From Limosilactobacillus coleohominis (GTDB lineage: Bacteria > Bacillota > Bacilli > Lactobacillales > Lactobacillaceae), in NCBI RefSeq assembly GCF_016901675.1, contig NZ_JACJKU010000004.1, forward strand, positions 1 to 41,582: a DNA stretch of 41,582 nucleotides, written 5' to 3'. Positions 8,967 through 17,124 of this stretch are shown here, in pieces. The translations under genes were made by a program, and so were the position numbers. The notes beneath the pieces are model-generated. The model made no database searches. It was not told the origin of the DNA and was given only the letters and a program-made list of their open reading frames with translations. Numbering within the stretch: the stretch's first letter is position 1; each line of letters starts with the position of its first letter.

Positions 8967-9485
8967 ATGAAAAGAATTGTAATTGTTAATCAAAAATCGG
9001 ATGATCTTTGTCATGCAGTTAAAGAACAACTGCCTAAAGCAATTGAATATCCAGATTTTAACTGGCAGCCACAGTCGCAAGATATTATTTGCTGGATACC
9101 GAATGATGAGATACGGGTTGACCTAGCGGTTAGCGATTTAGCAGCAAAGCTAGATCAAAGTGCTGTTCAGCCCGCTAAAATTATTATGAAGTCAATTGCC
9201 GGAACAGCGGATGACGCTACTGATGATCAGTTAACACGCTGGTATGGAGAAACTGGCCAAAATATGGTAATGGACCACTTATATGCTATTAAGATGATCG
9301 ACGAATTGGAATTTCCTTACACAATAGTACGGTCGCTACCGTTAACAAATGACGATGTTCAACGCTGCCTGATGACTGAAGGGCAACCATACCGGGGTAA
9401 TTATAGCAATATTCAGCAAGTGGCAACTATCATTGCTCAAGCAACAGATCCAGAAAAGTTTAAAAATCAATCTATTGGTATTTAG
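8967..9485 (+). CDS. Short NAD(P)-binding (atypical SDR-like) protein
   Basis: A 172-residue protein. The stretch DHLYAIKMIDELEFPYTIVRSLPL resembles the segment of atypical short-chain dehydrogenases (NmrA/YwnB-like) usually written as W(T)IVRPG. The N terminus KRIVIVNQKSD starts like a Rossmann beta-strand but lacks the GxxGxxG dinucleotide loop, so cofactor binding may be lost or altered. The start ATG follows AGGAGAATGATGA. Divergent from the CNNM gene and 61 bp before the DUF1836 gene on the same strand. Function unknown; the family call is tentative. Confidence 0.6.
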   Translation: MKRIVIVNQKSDDLCHAVKEQLPKAIEYPDFNWQPQSQDIICWIPNDEIRVDLAVSDLAAKLDQSAVQPAKIIMKSIAGTADDATDDQLTRWYGETGQNMVMDHLYAIKMIDELEFPYTIVRSLPLTNDDVQRCLMTEGQPYRGNYSNIQQVATIIAQATDPEKFKNQSIGI

Positions 9486-9546
9486 TATTAAATACTAAAT
9501 CATGGTATATTATTAACTAGATGAGCGTGATAAGGAGGGATAAACG

Positions 9547-10071
9547 GTGATTAAACAGGAATTCCACAATTGGCGAACGAAATTAAGTAAAATTCAACTT
9601 GATGCCTGGGATGAATTACCAGAAATGGATTTATATGTTGACCAGGTTGTATCATTTATTAATGATCATTTAGCAGGATTAAATGTTGACCCATTAACTA
9701 AATCAATGGTTAATAATTATGTAAAAAAAGGTGCCATTATGGCACCGATTAAAAAGAAATATTCTGCACCACAAATTGCAGCACTCTTTGGAATTGTCCT
9801 CTTAAAAAATATTTATTCGTTAGATGAAATTAAAAAGGGAATCGATCAATTGACGATTAATAATTATCCAAAGGTGGTTTATAACCGATTTGTAGAACTA
9901 TTTAATGCACGTTTGCGAAATGAAGATGCGCCTACCCCAAGTCCCCTTACTGACACAAATGAATATATGATGCATTTGGTAGTAGATACTGCATTCCAGA
10001 GAATTTTAACTGTTCAGCTATTAAAAGAGATGCAGAAAAAGGAGACACCAGTTAAACCTGCAAAAAAATAG
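9547..10071 (+). CDS. DUF1836 family protein
   Basis: A 174-residue protein. The stretch DPLTKSMVNNYVKKGAIMAP followed by KKKYSAPQIAALFGIVLLKNIYSLDEIK is the DUF1836 signature, which resembles a MerR-type winged helix where the recognition helix recurs as 'nYvkkg'. A DNA-binding regulatory role is inference. The start is GTG at 9547-9549, seven bases after AAGGAGGG. It ends directly against the stop codon of the convergent TIM-barrel gene (TAG at 10069-10071, opposing stop from 10072), with no spacer and no clear terminator between them. Confidence 0.8.
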   Translation: MIKQEFHNWRTKLSKIQLDAWDELPEMDLYVDQVVSFINDHLAGLNVDPLTKSMVNNYVKKGAIMAPIKKKYSAPQIAALFGIVLLKNIYSLDEIKKGIDQLTINNYPKVVYNRFVELFNARLRNEDAPTPSPLTDTNEYMMHLVVDTAFQRILTVQLLKEMQKKETPVKPAKK

Positions 10072-10884
10072 TTATTGAGCTAAATTCATAAGATAATGAT
10101 GACTTTGGAGTTGTTCTCTGCAGTCATCATTATTTTTTAGGTTAATTTCGTAAATACTAGTTGCAGTTTGATTTAAAACTGGTAAAACAGCTGACCAGTC
10201 GATTTTACCCGTTCCCAAAGGGAGACTGTCGTGTTGCTGCCCATAAGAATCGACTAAATGATAATGAACAATGGACGGTTTGAGGTGGTTAAGTGAGGCT
10301 ATTAATTTTTCATTGTTACCATGAACATAAATGAAACAGTGGGAAGTATCAAAGGCTAAGCGATAGTGGTGGTCAATGATTTCATCTTCTAAAGACGGTT
10401 CACCGTAGCTAAAAATTGGTGATATTGAATTTTCAAACATGATGTGATTGCCACCCATTTTTTTAAAGCGGTCAAGACGGTTAAAACATGCTTTTTGAGC
10501 GTCCTCTACGGAAGAATATTGATGAATAAAGAATTGCGTTTCATTCGCGTATGAGCCATGAACTAAACATTGGATATTTAAATCAGAGGATAAACGTACT
10601 AATTGCTCTGTTGATGTTTCAATAAAGCGATACAATTGCGGGAATTTATTCTCAGGGGCAATTAATTCAGTATGAAACTGACCATATGCCATTGGATGGT
10701 GGATAACGATGTTTTCCACTCCCTGACTTTGCACGTACTGAACAGCATCAAAGAGCTTTTTATAACCGTCTTGAGTGAAATCTGAAGTATCAGTATAAAA
10801 TTCATAGGTAGTGGGATGATATTGCAGACGGTCATTAATTTGCTCAATATCACGACTCCCTTTTAACCCTAATTGAGGTAGCAT
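10072..10884 (-). CDS. Sugar phosphate isomerase/epimerase-like TIM-barrel protein
   Basis: A 270-residue protein of the xylose-isomerase-like/AP-endonuclease-2 TIM-barrel superfamily. The barrel's metal-ligand pattern is visible: NIVIHHP, then HIMFEN (Glu), RLAFDTSHCFIY (Asp and His), VHYHLVDSYGQQHD and LPLGTGKIDW near the C terminus. These proteins bind a divalent metal and act on sugars or sugar phosphates, but some are endonuclease IV relatives. No DNA-repair-specific feature is visible, so an isomerase/epimerase-like role is favoured. The start ATG (10882-10884) follows GGGAGGAA. Last gene of the GntR-HAD-TIM barrel operon. Confidence 0.7.
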   Translation of the reverse strand: MLPQLGLKGSRDIEQINDRLQYHPTTYEFYTDTSDFTQDGYKKLFDAVQYVQSQGVENIVIHHPMAYGQFHTELIAPENKFPQLYRFIETSTEQLVRLSSDLNIQCLVHGSYANETQFFIHQYSSVEDAQKACFNRLDRFKKMGGNHIMFENSISPIFSYGEPSLEDEIIDHHYRLAFDTSHCFIYVHGNNEKLIASLNHLKPSIVHYHLVDSYGQQHDSLPLGTGKIDWSAVLPVLNQTATSIYEINLKNNDDCREQLQSHHYLMNLAQ

Positions 10885-10933
10885 CAGTTATTCCTCCCTT
10901 GTTTAGTCGGTTGGTTAGTCTTTGGTTCTAAAA

Positions 10934-11734
10934 TTATTCAATTGTTTTTAAATATTTATCGATTGTTTTAAGAACACCGTTTTCATCGTTTGCTGGTGCA
11001 GTGTGTTTGGCTATGTTAATTACTCGAGGATCACCGTTTTTCATTGCATAACTTTCACCGACTAATTGAAGCATTGTCATATCATTTTGACCATCACCAA
11101 ATGCCATTAATTCATCTGCTGACCAATGGTGGATCTCCATTAGTTTTTTGATTCCGGTGGCCTTATGCATTCCGGCAACGATGAGGTCCATATTGCCATA
11201 TCCACTGGAAACTGCAGTAAGTTTTCCAGCAAAGTCATGATTGATCTTAGCTTGCATTTGTTGGGTGATTTCTCCTGGAACATCCATTTGAAGCTTGACG
11301 ATTGGATCATCAATTTCATCTAATGAATTGATAGTTTTCATCCGTGGATAGTGCTTTTTAATGCGTTTGGCAAATTCAGGATTTTCACCCTTAATGACAA
11401 AAGCGTGGTCTAACCCTGAAGCTAAAAACGTACTGCCTGGGGTTGCTTGGTGCAGTTTGAAAATTCCTTGGACAGTAGCAGGCTTAATTTGTCCGCAATA
11501 GATCATTTTCCCATGATCAAAGCATTCAACACCGTTTTCAGCAACAAAGCATAGGTCATCGACATAGTCTGGAAAAGCCATATGTAACTGATAAATGGGA
11601 TTACCACTAGCAACGATAAATTGAATTTGCTTTTTCTGAAGACGTTGCATGATATGTGAAAAGTATTCATGGTCATAAGTACCCGCGGAATTCAAGAATG
11701 TTCCGTCCATATCTACAGCAATTGCCTTAATCAT
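10934..11734 (-). CDS. Cof-type HAD-IIB hydrolase
   Basis: A 266-residue haloacid-dehalogenase-like phosphatase. Motif I is AVDMDGTFLNS at the N terminus, motif II VASGNP, and motif IV MAFGDGQNDMTML. The cap is type IIB, as in Cof/YidA proteins, which dephosphorylate sugar phosphates and other small phosphates. The substrate cannot be assigned. It starts 2 bp after the GntR stop codon. Its ribosome site GGAAGGGA lies inside the end of the GntR gene, so translation is probably coupled. The neighbouring GntR regulator and TIM-barrel protein suggest a sugar or amino-sugar phosphate substrate. Confidence 0.88.
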   Translation of the reverse strand: MIKAIAVDMDGTFLNSAGTYDHEYFSHIMQRLQKKQIQFIVASGNPIYQLHMAFPDYVDDLCFVAENGVECFDHGKMIYCGQIKPATVQGIFKLHQATPGSTFLASGLDHAFVIKGENPEFAKRIKKHYPRMKTINSLDEIDDPIVKLQMDVPGEITQQMQAKINHDFAGKLTAVSSGYGNMDLIVAGMHKATGIKKLMEIHHWSADELMAFGDGQNDMTMLQLVGESYAMKNGDPRVINIAKHTAPANDENGVLKTIDKYLKTIE

Positions 11735-11736
11735 TT

Positions 11737-12465
11737 TTAATCCCTTCCTAAACTAACAAAGGTGTTAAAACGCATATATTGATAATGGATGCGCATATTT
11801 GAAACTTCGAATGGGGTTCCATCATCTAGGAAGAAAACCCCTTCCATAATTCCAACTGGTTCAGTTGGCTTCAGGCCCAATAGTTTTTGATCGGCCTGAC
11901 TGGATGGATCAACCGTTAAGGTCAGGTAGGAACGGGTGACAGTCCGTCCTTTTTTGTTCTCCAAATAATTGAAGATGGAGCTTTCCAAAATATCTGGGGA
12001 CAATGTTGGCAAAATTTTGATTGGAATATAGCCAGTCTCAATCATGAATGGTTGGTCATCAATGAGTCGCAATCGTTCAATTTTGTAAACATATTCGTTC
12101 TCATCTAAAAATAGGTCTTGACGAATTTCATCCGGGGCAGGTATTACACGGTAATTAAGCAACTTAATTCCCTGCTTTTTGCCATCTAATTTAAAACTGT
12201 CTGTAATTCCTAAGTTACTGCCTTCATAACGAAACATGGCCCGGTTTTTGAGATAAAGAGGGTTAATGAAAGTACCCGATCCACGTTTTTTGAAAATGAT
12301 CCCTTGTTGGACAAGAACATCCAAAGCCCGTTTAATGGAGCTTCGACTAACGTCGTACATACTACTAAGGCTCCGTTCATCAGGTAACTTCATTCCCGGA
12401 TATTGATTATCTAGTATTTTATGTTTTATATCTCTCATGACTGAGCGGTATACTAAATCTGACAT
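11737..12465 (-). CDS. GntR/HutC-family transcriptional regulator
   Basis: A 242-residue regulator. The N-terminal winged helix covers about residues 1-70 (LPDERSLSSMYDVSRSSIKRALDVL, then GIIFKKRGSGTFI). The C-terminal UTRA ligand-binding domain covers about residues 95-235 and ends FEVSNMRIHYQYMRF. UTRA domains sense sugars, amino-sugar phosphates or similar small molecules. It heads an operon with the HAD phosphatase and the TIM-barrel protein and is likely self-regulated through the palindrome at 12529-12540. The start ATG has GGAG 11 bases upstream. No transporter is present in the operon. Confidence 0.88.
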   Translation of the reverse strand: MSDLVYRSVMRDIKHKILDNQYPGMKLPDERSLSSMYDVSRSSIKRALDVLVQQGIIFKKRGSGTFINPLYLKNRAMFRYEGSNLGITDSFKLDGKKQGIKLLNYRVIPAPDEIRQDLFLDENEYVYKIERLRLIDDQPFMIETGYIPIKILPTLSPDILESSIFNYLENKKGRTVTRSYLTLTVDPSSQADQKLLGLKPTEPVGIMEGVFFLDDGTPFEVSNMRIHYQYMRFNTFVSLGRD

Positions 12466-12528
12466 AATTAATTTGCTCCAAATCTCCCAATCCTTGGGAA
12501 AGTTAATTGTGTTTGTTATGATCTATAA

Positions 12529-12540
12529 TTAGTATACCAA
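12529..12540. promoter_or_regulatory. Candidate GntR operator overlapping -10
   Basis: TTAGTATACCAA is palindromic except for one base pair and overlaps an extended -10 (TGGTATACT on the minus strand) of the GntR gene. GntR/HutC proteins bind GTxTAxAC-like palindromes, so autoregulation is a reasonable inference. Confidence 0.55.
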
Positions 12541-12622
12541 AATTTCTGTAAGTGGTAATCACTTTTGCAAAATTGGACCGTTCCATAAACGGTATTTTTT
12601 CATAAAAGGAGTTCAATGCATT

Positions 12623-13126
12623 ATGAGTAAAAAGAAGAAAAAAGGTTTAAAAAAGACCCAAGTTGAACAAATTCTTGATAAAAATAACATTACTTACAAA
12701 CAAATGGAATTTCCTACCCATCAAGATGGTGATGTAAGAACGATGTCAGTCGATCATCTTGGGATTGATGAGCACAGAATTTATAAAACCTTAGTACTAG
12801 AGGGACCTACTACTGGCCCACTAGTTGGGGTTGTTCCCGTTGATAGTCATTTAAATGAAAAAGCGTTAGCTCGGGTTTCTGGAAATAAAAAGGTTGAAAT
12901 GGTTCCATTAAAAAAGCTAGTTAAGACAACTGGCTACGTTCACGGGGCTAACACGCCAGTTGGTATATATGAAAAGAATCACTTTCCAATCTTTATAGAC
13001 CAAGATGCTGAAAAAGAGGATACAATTTTTGTTTCGTCAGGTCAGATTGGTAGATCGGTAGAAGTGAACGCAAAAGATTTAGCTACATTGGTTCATGCTG
13101 AATTTGCAGATTTACAACAGAAATAA
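12623..13126 (+). CDS. ybaK: YbaK/EbsC-type Cys-tRNA(Pro) deacylase
   Basis: A 167-residue single-domain editing protein that removes mischarged cysteine (or other small amino acids) from tRNA-Pro. A lysine-rich start is followed by TQVEQILDKNNITYKQMEF, the conserved RIYKTLVLEG, then GVVPVDSHLNEKALARV, and the C-terminal FVSSGQIGRSVEVNAKDL. These are the usual YbaK blocks. AAAGGAG lies 11 bases before the ATG. Its TAA overlaps the ATG of the next gene (TAATG), so the membrane protein downstream is translationally coupled. A 6-bp inverted repeat (12577-12582 with 12588-12593) followed by six T lies in its leader. Confidence 0.9.
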   Translation: MSKKKKKGLKKTQVEQILDKNNITYKQMEFPTHQDGDVRTMSVDHLGIDEHRIYKTLVLEGPTTGPLVGVVPVDSHLNEKALARVSGNKKVEMVPLKKLVKTTGYVHGANTPVGIYEKNHFPIFIDQDAEKEDTIFVSSGQIGRSVEVNAKDLATLVHAEFADLQQK

Positions 13127-13875
13127 TGGTTAATAATTTTCTCCATACTTTAGCTGTATTTGCAGGGTTAATAATAATTTTGCCTGTCATACTAGGAAGT
13201 ATTCTAGTGGCAATTAGTAGAGCTAACAAGAGTGCTTCAGTGTTGCTAAGTGGTTTTTATGGTCAAATTATTTTTGGCGGAATTGGCGTAATAATCCACG
13301 AAATGAGTCACTTGATTTTAGCTGTTATTTTTGGCCATCATATTCAAAGTGTGAGCCTATTGCATATTCCCGATTCTCACGATCCCCGTGATCGTGGATT
13401 GGGATATGTTGGTCATACTTGGAATGACAACAATCTATACCAGAAAATTGGCAACGTTTTTATTGGAATTGCGCCCGTTATCGGATGCTCATTAGCGATG
13501 ATTTGGAGCACTCGCTTATTGGTTCCATCATTTTATAATCAGTGGTTGGTTGCAATTGGCGGACGTCAAATTACAGAACACCCCATTGCTTGGTGGCAAT
13601 GGGGATTGTGGATAGTTTTAATGATTAACATCAGTATTGGTGGTTTTGATTTGAGCGCAGCAGATTTACAAAACTCTCGTCAGGGAATTGTGGCGCTAAT
13701 AATTGTGATTACATTAACAGCTTTTTTAAGCAGCTTAATAGTGAATTACCAAACCATTTATGCTAAATTGTCTCAAATAATCGGTCCATTAATGTGGATG
13801 TTAATCTTCGCAATTGCAATTAATGCTGGCTTGTGGTTGATAATGCGGATAGGTGTCCGTTTACGATCTCGTTAA
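13126..13875 (+). CDS. Membrane protein with HEXXH motif (M50-like)
   Basis: A 249-residue protein with five or six hydrophobic segments. Within the second is IIHEMSHLILAVIFGH, an HEXXH zinc-binding motif embedded in a membrane helix as in site-2-protease (M50) relatives. Later, KIGNVFIGIAPVIGC could supply the substrate-groove region. The classic NPDG/third ligand motif is not obvious, so catalytic activity is unproven. It overlaps the YbaK stop by 1 bp (TAATG), and both genes are probably made together. Alternative: a structural homologue that has lost proteolysis. Function unknown. Confidence 0.65.
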   Translation: MVNNFLHTLAVFAGLIIILPVILGSILVAISRANKSASVLLSGFYGQIIFGGIGVIIHEMSHLILAVIFGHHIQSVSLLHIPDSHDPRDRGLGYVGHTWNDNNLYQKIGNVFIGIAPVIGCSLAMIWSTRLLVPSFYNQWLVAIGGRQITEHPIAWWQWGLWIVLMINISIGGFDLSAADLQNSRQGIVALIIVITLTAFLSSLIVNYQTIYAKLSQIIGPLMWMLIFAIAINAGLWLIMRIGVRLRSR

Positions 13876-13882
13876 TGAATAA

Positions 13883-13911
13883 TTGACCGTTTTCTTGTTC
13901 AGGATTAGAAT
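13883..13911 (+). promoter_or_regulatory. Predicted dipeptidase promoter
   Basis: -35 TTGACC (13883-13888), 17 bp, -10 TAGAAT (13906-13911), followed by AAGAAGGGG before the ATG at 13960. Confidence 0.7.
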
Positions 13912-13959
13912 AAAATTGTAGAAGTTTTTTAGTTTTTTTAAAGAAGAAGGGGTATATCC

Positions 13960-15399
13960 ATGAGAAAAAAACTGACTGCATGTACAACCATTTTAGTTGG
14001 TAAAAACGCAACTGTTGATGGTTCAACGATGGCTGCTCGTAATGATGACACACCTGCTGCAATTACACCGCAACGGTTTGTTGTCTACCCTGCATACCAC
14101 AATAATCCAAACCAAGTTCATGCTTATTTAAATAAATTTGTTGGTGACCGTCCAGCTGATGGTTATCGTTACCAAGGTGTTCCTAATGTTAATTTAACAA
14201 AGGAAGGAACCTTTGACGAAAACGGTTTTAACGAAAAGAATATTGCGATGTCCGCTACAGAAAGTTTCTATGCTAATGAACGGGTATTAGCTGCGGACCC
14301 AATGAATACTGAATCAGGTATTAACGAAGATGCCATGATGGCAATGGTTTTGCCATTCATTAATAGTGCTAAAGAAGGGGTTGAATACCTCGGTAAATTA
14401 GTTGCCAAATATGGTTCTGCTGAAGGTAACGGTGTTATCTTCTCTGATAAGGATGACATTTGGTACATGGAAATCGCTACTGGTCATCACTGGGTTGCTG
14501 AACGGATTCCAGATGATTGCTATGCCGTTACTGGTAACCGTGCTGCCATCCAAGACGTTGACTTCAATGATCCGGATAACTTTATGTGGTCAGATGGTAT
14601 TCAAGATTTTGTTGAAAAGAACCACTTGAATCCAGATATTGACGAATGGAATTTCCGTCACATTTTTGGAACTGCGGATGTATTTGATCTTCACTACAAC
14701 ACACCACGTCAATGGTATGGACACTTCTTATTCAGTCCTGATGTTGAAATGGACCCAGAAGACTTTGACTTACCATTCATTATGAAGGCGCGTCACAAGT
14801 TCACTTTGGAAGATGTTGAAAAGTACCTGAGTTCGCACTACGAAAATACACCATTTGATCCACTGGGCCACATGGGAACTAAGCAACAAAAGCTATTGTA
14901 TCGGCCAATTTCTTTGAACCGAACACAAAACTCACACATTATGCAAGTACGTCCAAATGTGCCTGAATCTGCTTCTGCAATTATGTGGATGACCTTTGGT
15001 GGAATTCCTTCATTCTCACCATACATGCCATTCTTTGCTCAAGTTGACGATAATGATGAACGTCTCCGTAACACTGCCATGAAGATGGATCTCGATTCTG
15101 ACAGCATTTACTGGATGTTCCGTCAATTATCTATGATTGTCGAATCACACTTATCTGAATTTACTAAACCAGATTTGGATTACTTAAAGAGTGTTCGCCA
15201 ATACTTCTACAGCTGGGTTGCTGAAAATACTGCCAAACTTGATGGTATGTCAGACAAGGATGCAACAGATTACTTGAATGATCGTACTAAGGGTATGCTT
15301 GATGAAGTTTCTAAGCGGACCAAGGACCTAATGGCTGAATTAATGACTAAGGGTGTTGAAATGTCCAAGTTGACATTTGACATGGATCCAAACTTATAA
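13960..15399 (+). CDS. pepD: C69-family dipeptidase
   Basis: A 479-residue peptidase of family C69 (PepD/PepDA), which hydrolyses dipeptides in the cytosol during peptide utilisation. The N terminus MRKKLTACTTILVGKNATVD carries the Cys8 expected to become the N-terminal nucleophile after removal of the short propeptide (Ntn hydrolase). DGSTMAARNDD is the conserved block that follows. Length is normal for the family and the frame is intact. The gene is monocistronic, with its own promoter and a terminator at 15422-15456. Substrate range cannot be read from sequence. Confidence 0.92.
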   Translation: MRKKLTACTTILVGKNATVDGSTMAARNDDTPAAITPQRFVVYPAYHNNPNQVHAYLNKFVGDRPADGYRYQGVPNVNLTKEGTFDENGFNEKNIAMSATESFYANERVLAADPMNTESGINEDAMMAMVLPFINSAKEGVEYLGKLVAKYGSAEGNGVIFSDKDDIWYMEIATGHHWVAERIPDDCYAVTGNRAAIQDVDFNDPDNFMWSDGIQDFVEKNHLNPDIDEWNFRHIFGTADVFDLHYNTPRQWYGHFLFSPDVEMDPEDFDLPFIMKARHKFTLEDVEKYLSSHYENTPFDPLGHMGTKQQKLLYRPISLNRTQNSHIMQVRPNVPESASAIMWMTFGGIPSFSPYMPFFAQVDDNDERLRNTAMKMDLDSDSIYWMFRQLSMIVESHLSEFTKPDLDYLKSVRQYFYSWVAENTAKLDGMSDKDATDYLNDRTKGMLDEVSKRTKDLMAELMTKGVEMSKLTFDMDPNL

Positions 15400-15421
15400 T
15401 TTCAATCTAACGTTACTGAAA

Positions 15422-15456
15422 AATAGGACGAAGAATTAACTTCGGCCTATTTTTTT
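15422..15456 (+). terminator. pepD terminator
   Basis: Stem AATAGG-CGAAG (15422-15433) pairs with CTTCG-CCTATT (15440-15451), followed by a T run. Confidence 0.88.
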
Positions 15457-15465
15457 ATTGTCATA

Positions 15466-15548
15466 TGAAAACGATTTCCTAGAAACTATTGACAACGGTT
15501 TCAGCTAGTAATATTATACTGGTGTATCGATAAACTAAAGCGCTCACA
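15466..15548 (+). promoter_or_regulatory. Gluconate operon promoter with cre/LacI-like operators
   Basis: -35 TTGACA (15489-15494), 17 bp, -10 TATTAT (15512-15517). Two CG-centred operators fit the cre/LacI-family pattern: TGAAAACGATTTCC (15466-15479) and TGACAACGGTTTCA (15490-15503), the second overlapping the -35. A third, weaker match is CTAAAGCGCTCACA (15535-15548), between the start point and the ribosome site. They could bind CcpA, the operon's own LacI-type regulator (19364), or both. Confidence 0.7.
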
Positions 15549-15570
15549 AAAAGGACAAAGGTGATCGAAG

Positions 15571-17103
15571 ATGAACTATTTTATCGGAGTAGATGTTGGG
15601 ACAACCAGTACCAAAGCAGTGCTTTACAATGAACACGCTCAAGTATTGACCCAAACGAAACAAGGATATCCGCTTTATCGTGATGCCTCTGGCATGGCGG
15701 AACAAAATCCAGATGAACTAGTTAACGCAGTAGAAAAAGTTATTCACGATGCGGCACAATCTGCGGATTTGACTACTGGTAAGTTATTAGCAGTTTCTTT
15801 CTCCAGCGCTAACCAAAGTGTTATTTTGCTGGATGAAAATCATCAACCCATTACAAGGGCAATGACCTGGGCCGACACTCGGGCACGAAAGGTTGCATCT
15901 GATCTCAAAAGTTCTCCAGAAGGAAAACAAATATATATTAAGACGGGGACGCCCATTCACCCGATGTCTCCATTGACTAAATTAATGTGGTTAAATGCAG
16001 AGATGCCTGAAAAAATGACTAGTGCAAAATATGTGGCCGATATTAAATCATATCTATTCTATCGATTGTTCAATGTATTTCGCGTGGATATTTCCATAGC
16101 ATCATGTACTGGAATGTTAAACATTGAAACAGCCGATTGGGATTCGCAAGCACTTTCCCTTGCTCATGTAACACCAGAACAATTGCCGGAAATTGTTAGT
16201 GGTACGACTCAGCAAGTAGGGCTAACCAAAGAGGCACAAACAGCGATGGCAATTCCAGGAGATACGCCATTTATCTATGGTGCTTTTGACGGGGCCCTAT
16301 CTAACTTGGGTGTGGGAGCCTTATCAAAAGATACTGTGGCAATCACGATTGGAACTTCGGCTGCAGTTAGGGTGGTGACTGATCATCCAGTGATTGATCC
16401 ACAACAAAGATTATTCTGTTACGCAGTTGATAACGGATTATGGGTGATCGGCGGTCCGCTTAATAATGGTGGTGATGTTTTCCAATGGGCAGTAGAACAC
16501 TTAGTTGATGCAAGCGCTGTTCAAAACGAAAACATGGATGCTTATGCATTAGCAAACGAAGTGATTGCCGGAGTACCAGCTGGATCGAATGGCCTTATCT
16601 TCAACCCTTATTTGGGTGGAGAACGAGCACCAATTTGGAATGCTAATGCTCGCGGTAGTTTCTTTGGACTCTCTCAACTACATACTCGAGCAGATATGCT
16701 CAGGGCTGTGATGGAAGGAATTAATATGAATATCAACAGCGTATTCCAAGCAGTAAGAAATTTAGTTGGAGATCCAAAGAGTGTCACCGCAACTGGTGGG
16801 TTTGCACAATCCGCAGTTTGGAAACAGATGTTAGCAGACGTCTTGAATTGTCCGGTTGAAATTCCTAATTCTTTTGAATCAGGCTGTTTAGGAGCTATTG
16901 TAATGGCAATGAATAGTCTGGGGATTGTTGATAGTCTAGAAGCTGTTCAACAATTTATTGGAGAAAAAGAAGTATGTAAGCCAGATTCAGAAGCGGTTGC
17001 TGTATATCAAAAATATCAACCTGTCTTCGAACAGGTTCAGGAGCTTTTGTCACCAGCTTATGCAAGAATGGCGGATCTACAACAGAAAACGACGAATCAT
17101 TAA
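15571..17103 (+). CDS. gntK: FGGY-family gluconokinase
   Basis: A 510-residue sugar kinase. DVGTTSTKAVL (residues 8-18) is the ATP phosphate-binding loop. GTSAAVRVV and GGPLNNGGDVFQWA are FGGY signatures of the gluconate kinase branch. It phosphorylates gluconate to 6-phosphogluconate, the substrate of Gnd. The assignment over xylulokinase rests on the GntP permease 22 bp downstream and the gluconate-type regulator in the same operon. AAAGGTG precedes the ATG. Operon order: kinase, permease, then a terminator, dehydrogenase and regulator. Confidence 0.9.
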   Translation: MNYFIGVDVGTTSTKAVLYNEHAQVLTQTKQGYPLYRDASGMAEQNPDELVNAVEKVIHDAAQSADLTTGKLLAVSFSSANQSVILLDENHQPITRAMTWADTRARKVASDLKSSPEGKQIYIKTGTPIHPMSPLTKLMWLNAEMPEKMTSAKYVADIKSYLFYRLFNVFRVDISIASCTGMLNIETADWDSQALSLAHVTPEQLPEIVSGTTQQVGLTKEAQTAMAIPGDTPFIYGAFDGALSNLGVGALSKDTVAITIGTSAAVRVVTDHPVIDPQQRLFCYAVDNGLWVIGGPLNNGGDVFQWAVEHLVDASAVQNENMDAYALANEVIAGVPAGSNGLIFNPYLGGERAPIWNANARGSFFGLSQLHTRADMLRAVMEGINMNINSVFQAVRNLVGDPKSVTATGGFAQSAVWKQMLADVLNCPVEIPNSFESGCLGAIVMAMNSLGIVDSLEAVQQFIGEKEVCKPDSEAVAVYQKYQPVFEQVQELLSPAYARMADLQQKTTNH

Positions 17104-17124
17104 TTATAAAAAGGAGTTAAACAG

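Noticed and set aside
12568-12581. AAAATTGGACCGT repeated at about 21197 as a shared operator
   Set aside because: A 13-base match between two A/T-rich leaders is expected by chance in a window of this size; no symmetry supports it.
12577-12600. Inverted repeat plus T6 before ybaK as a terminator or attenuator
   Set aside because: The stem is only 6 bp and the adjacent gene is divergent; noted as possible structure but too weak to annotate.
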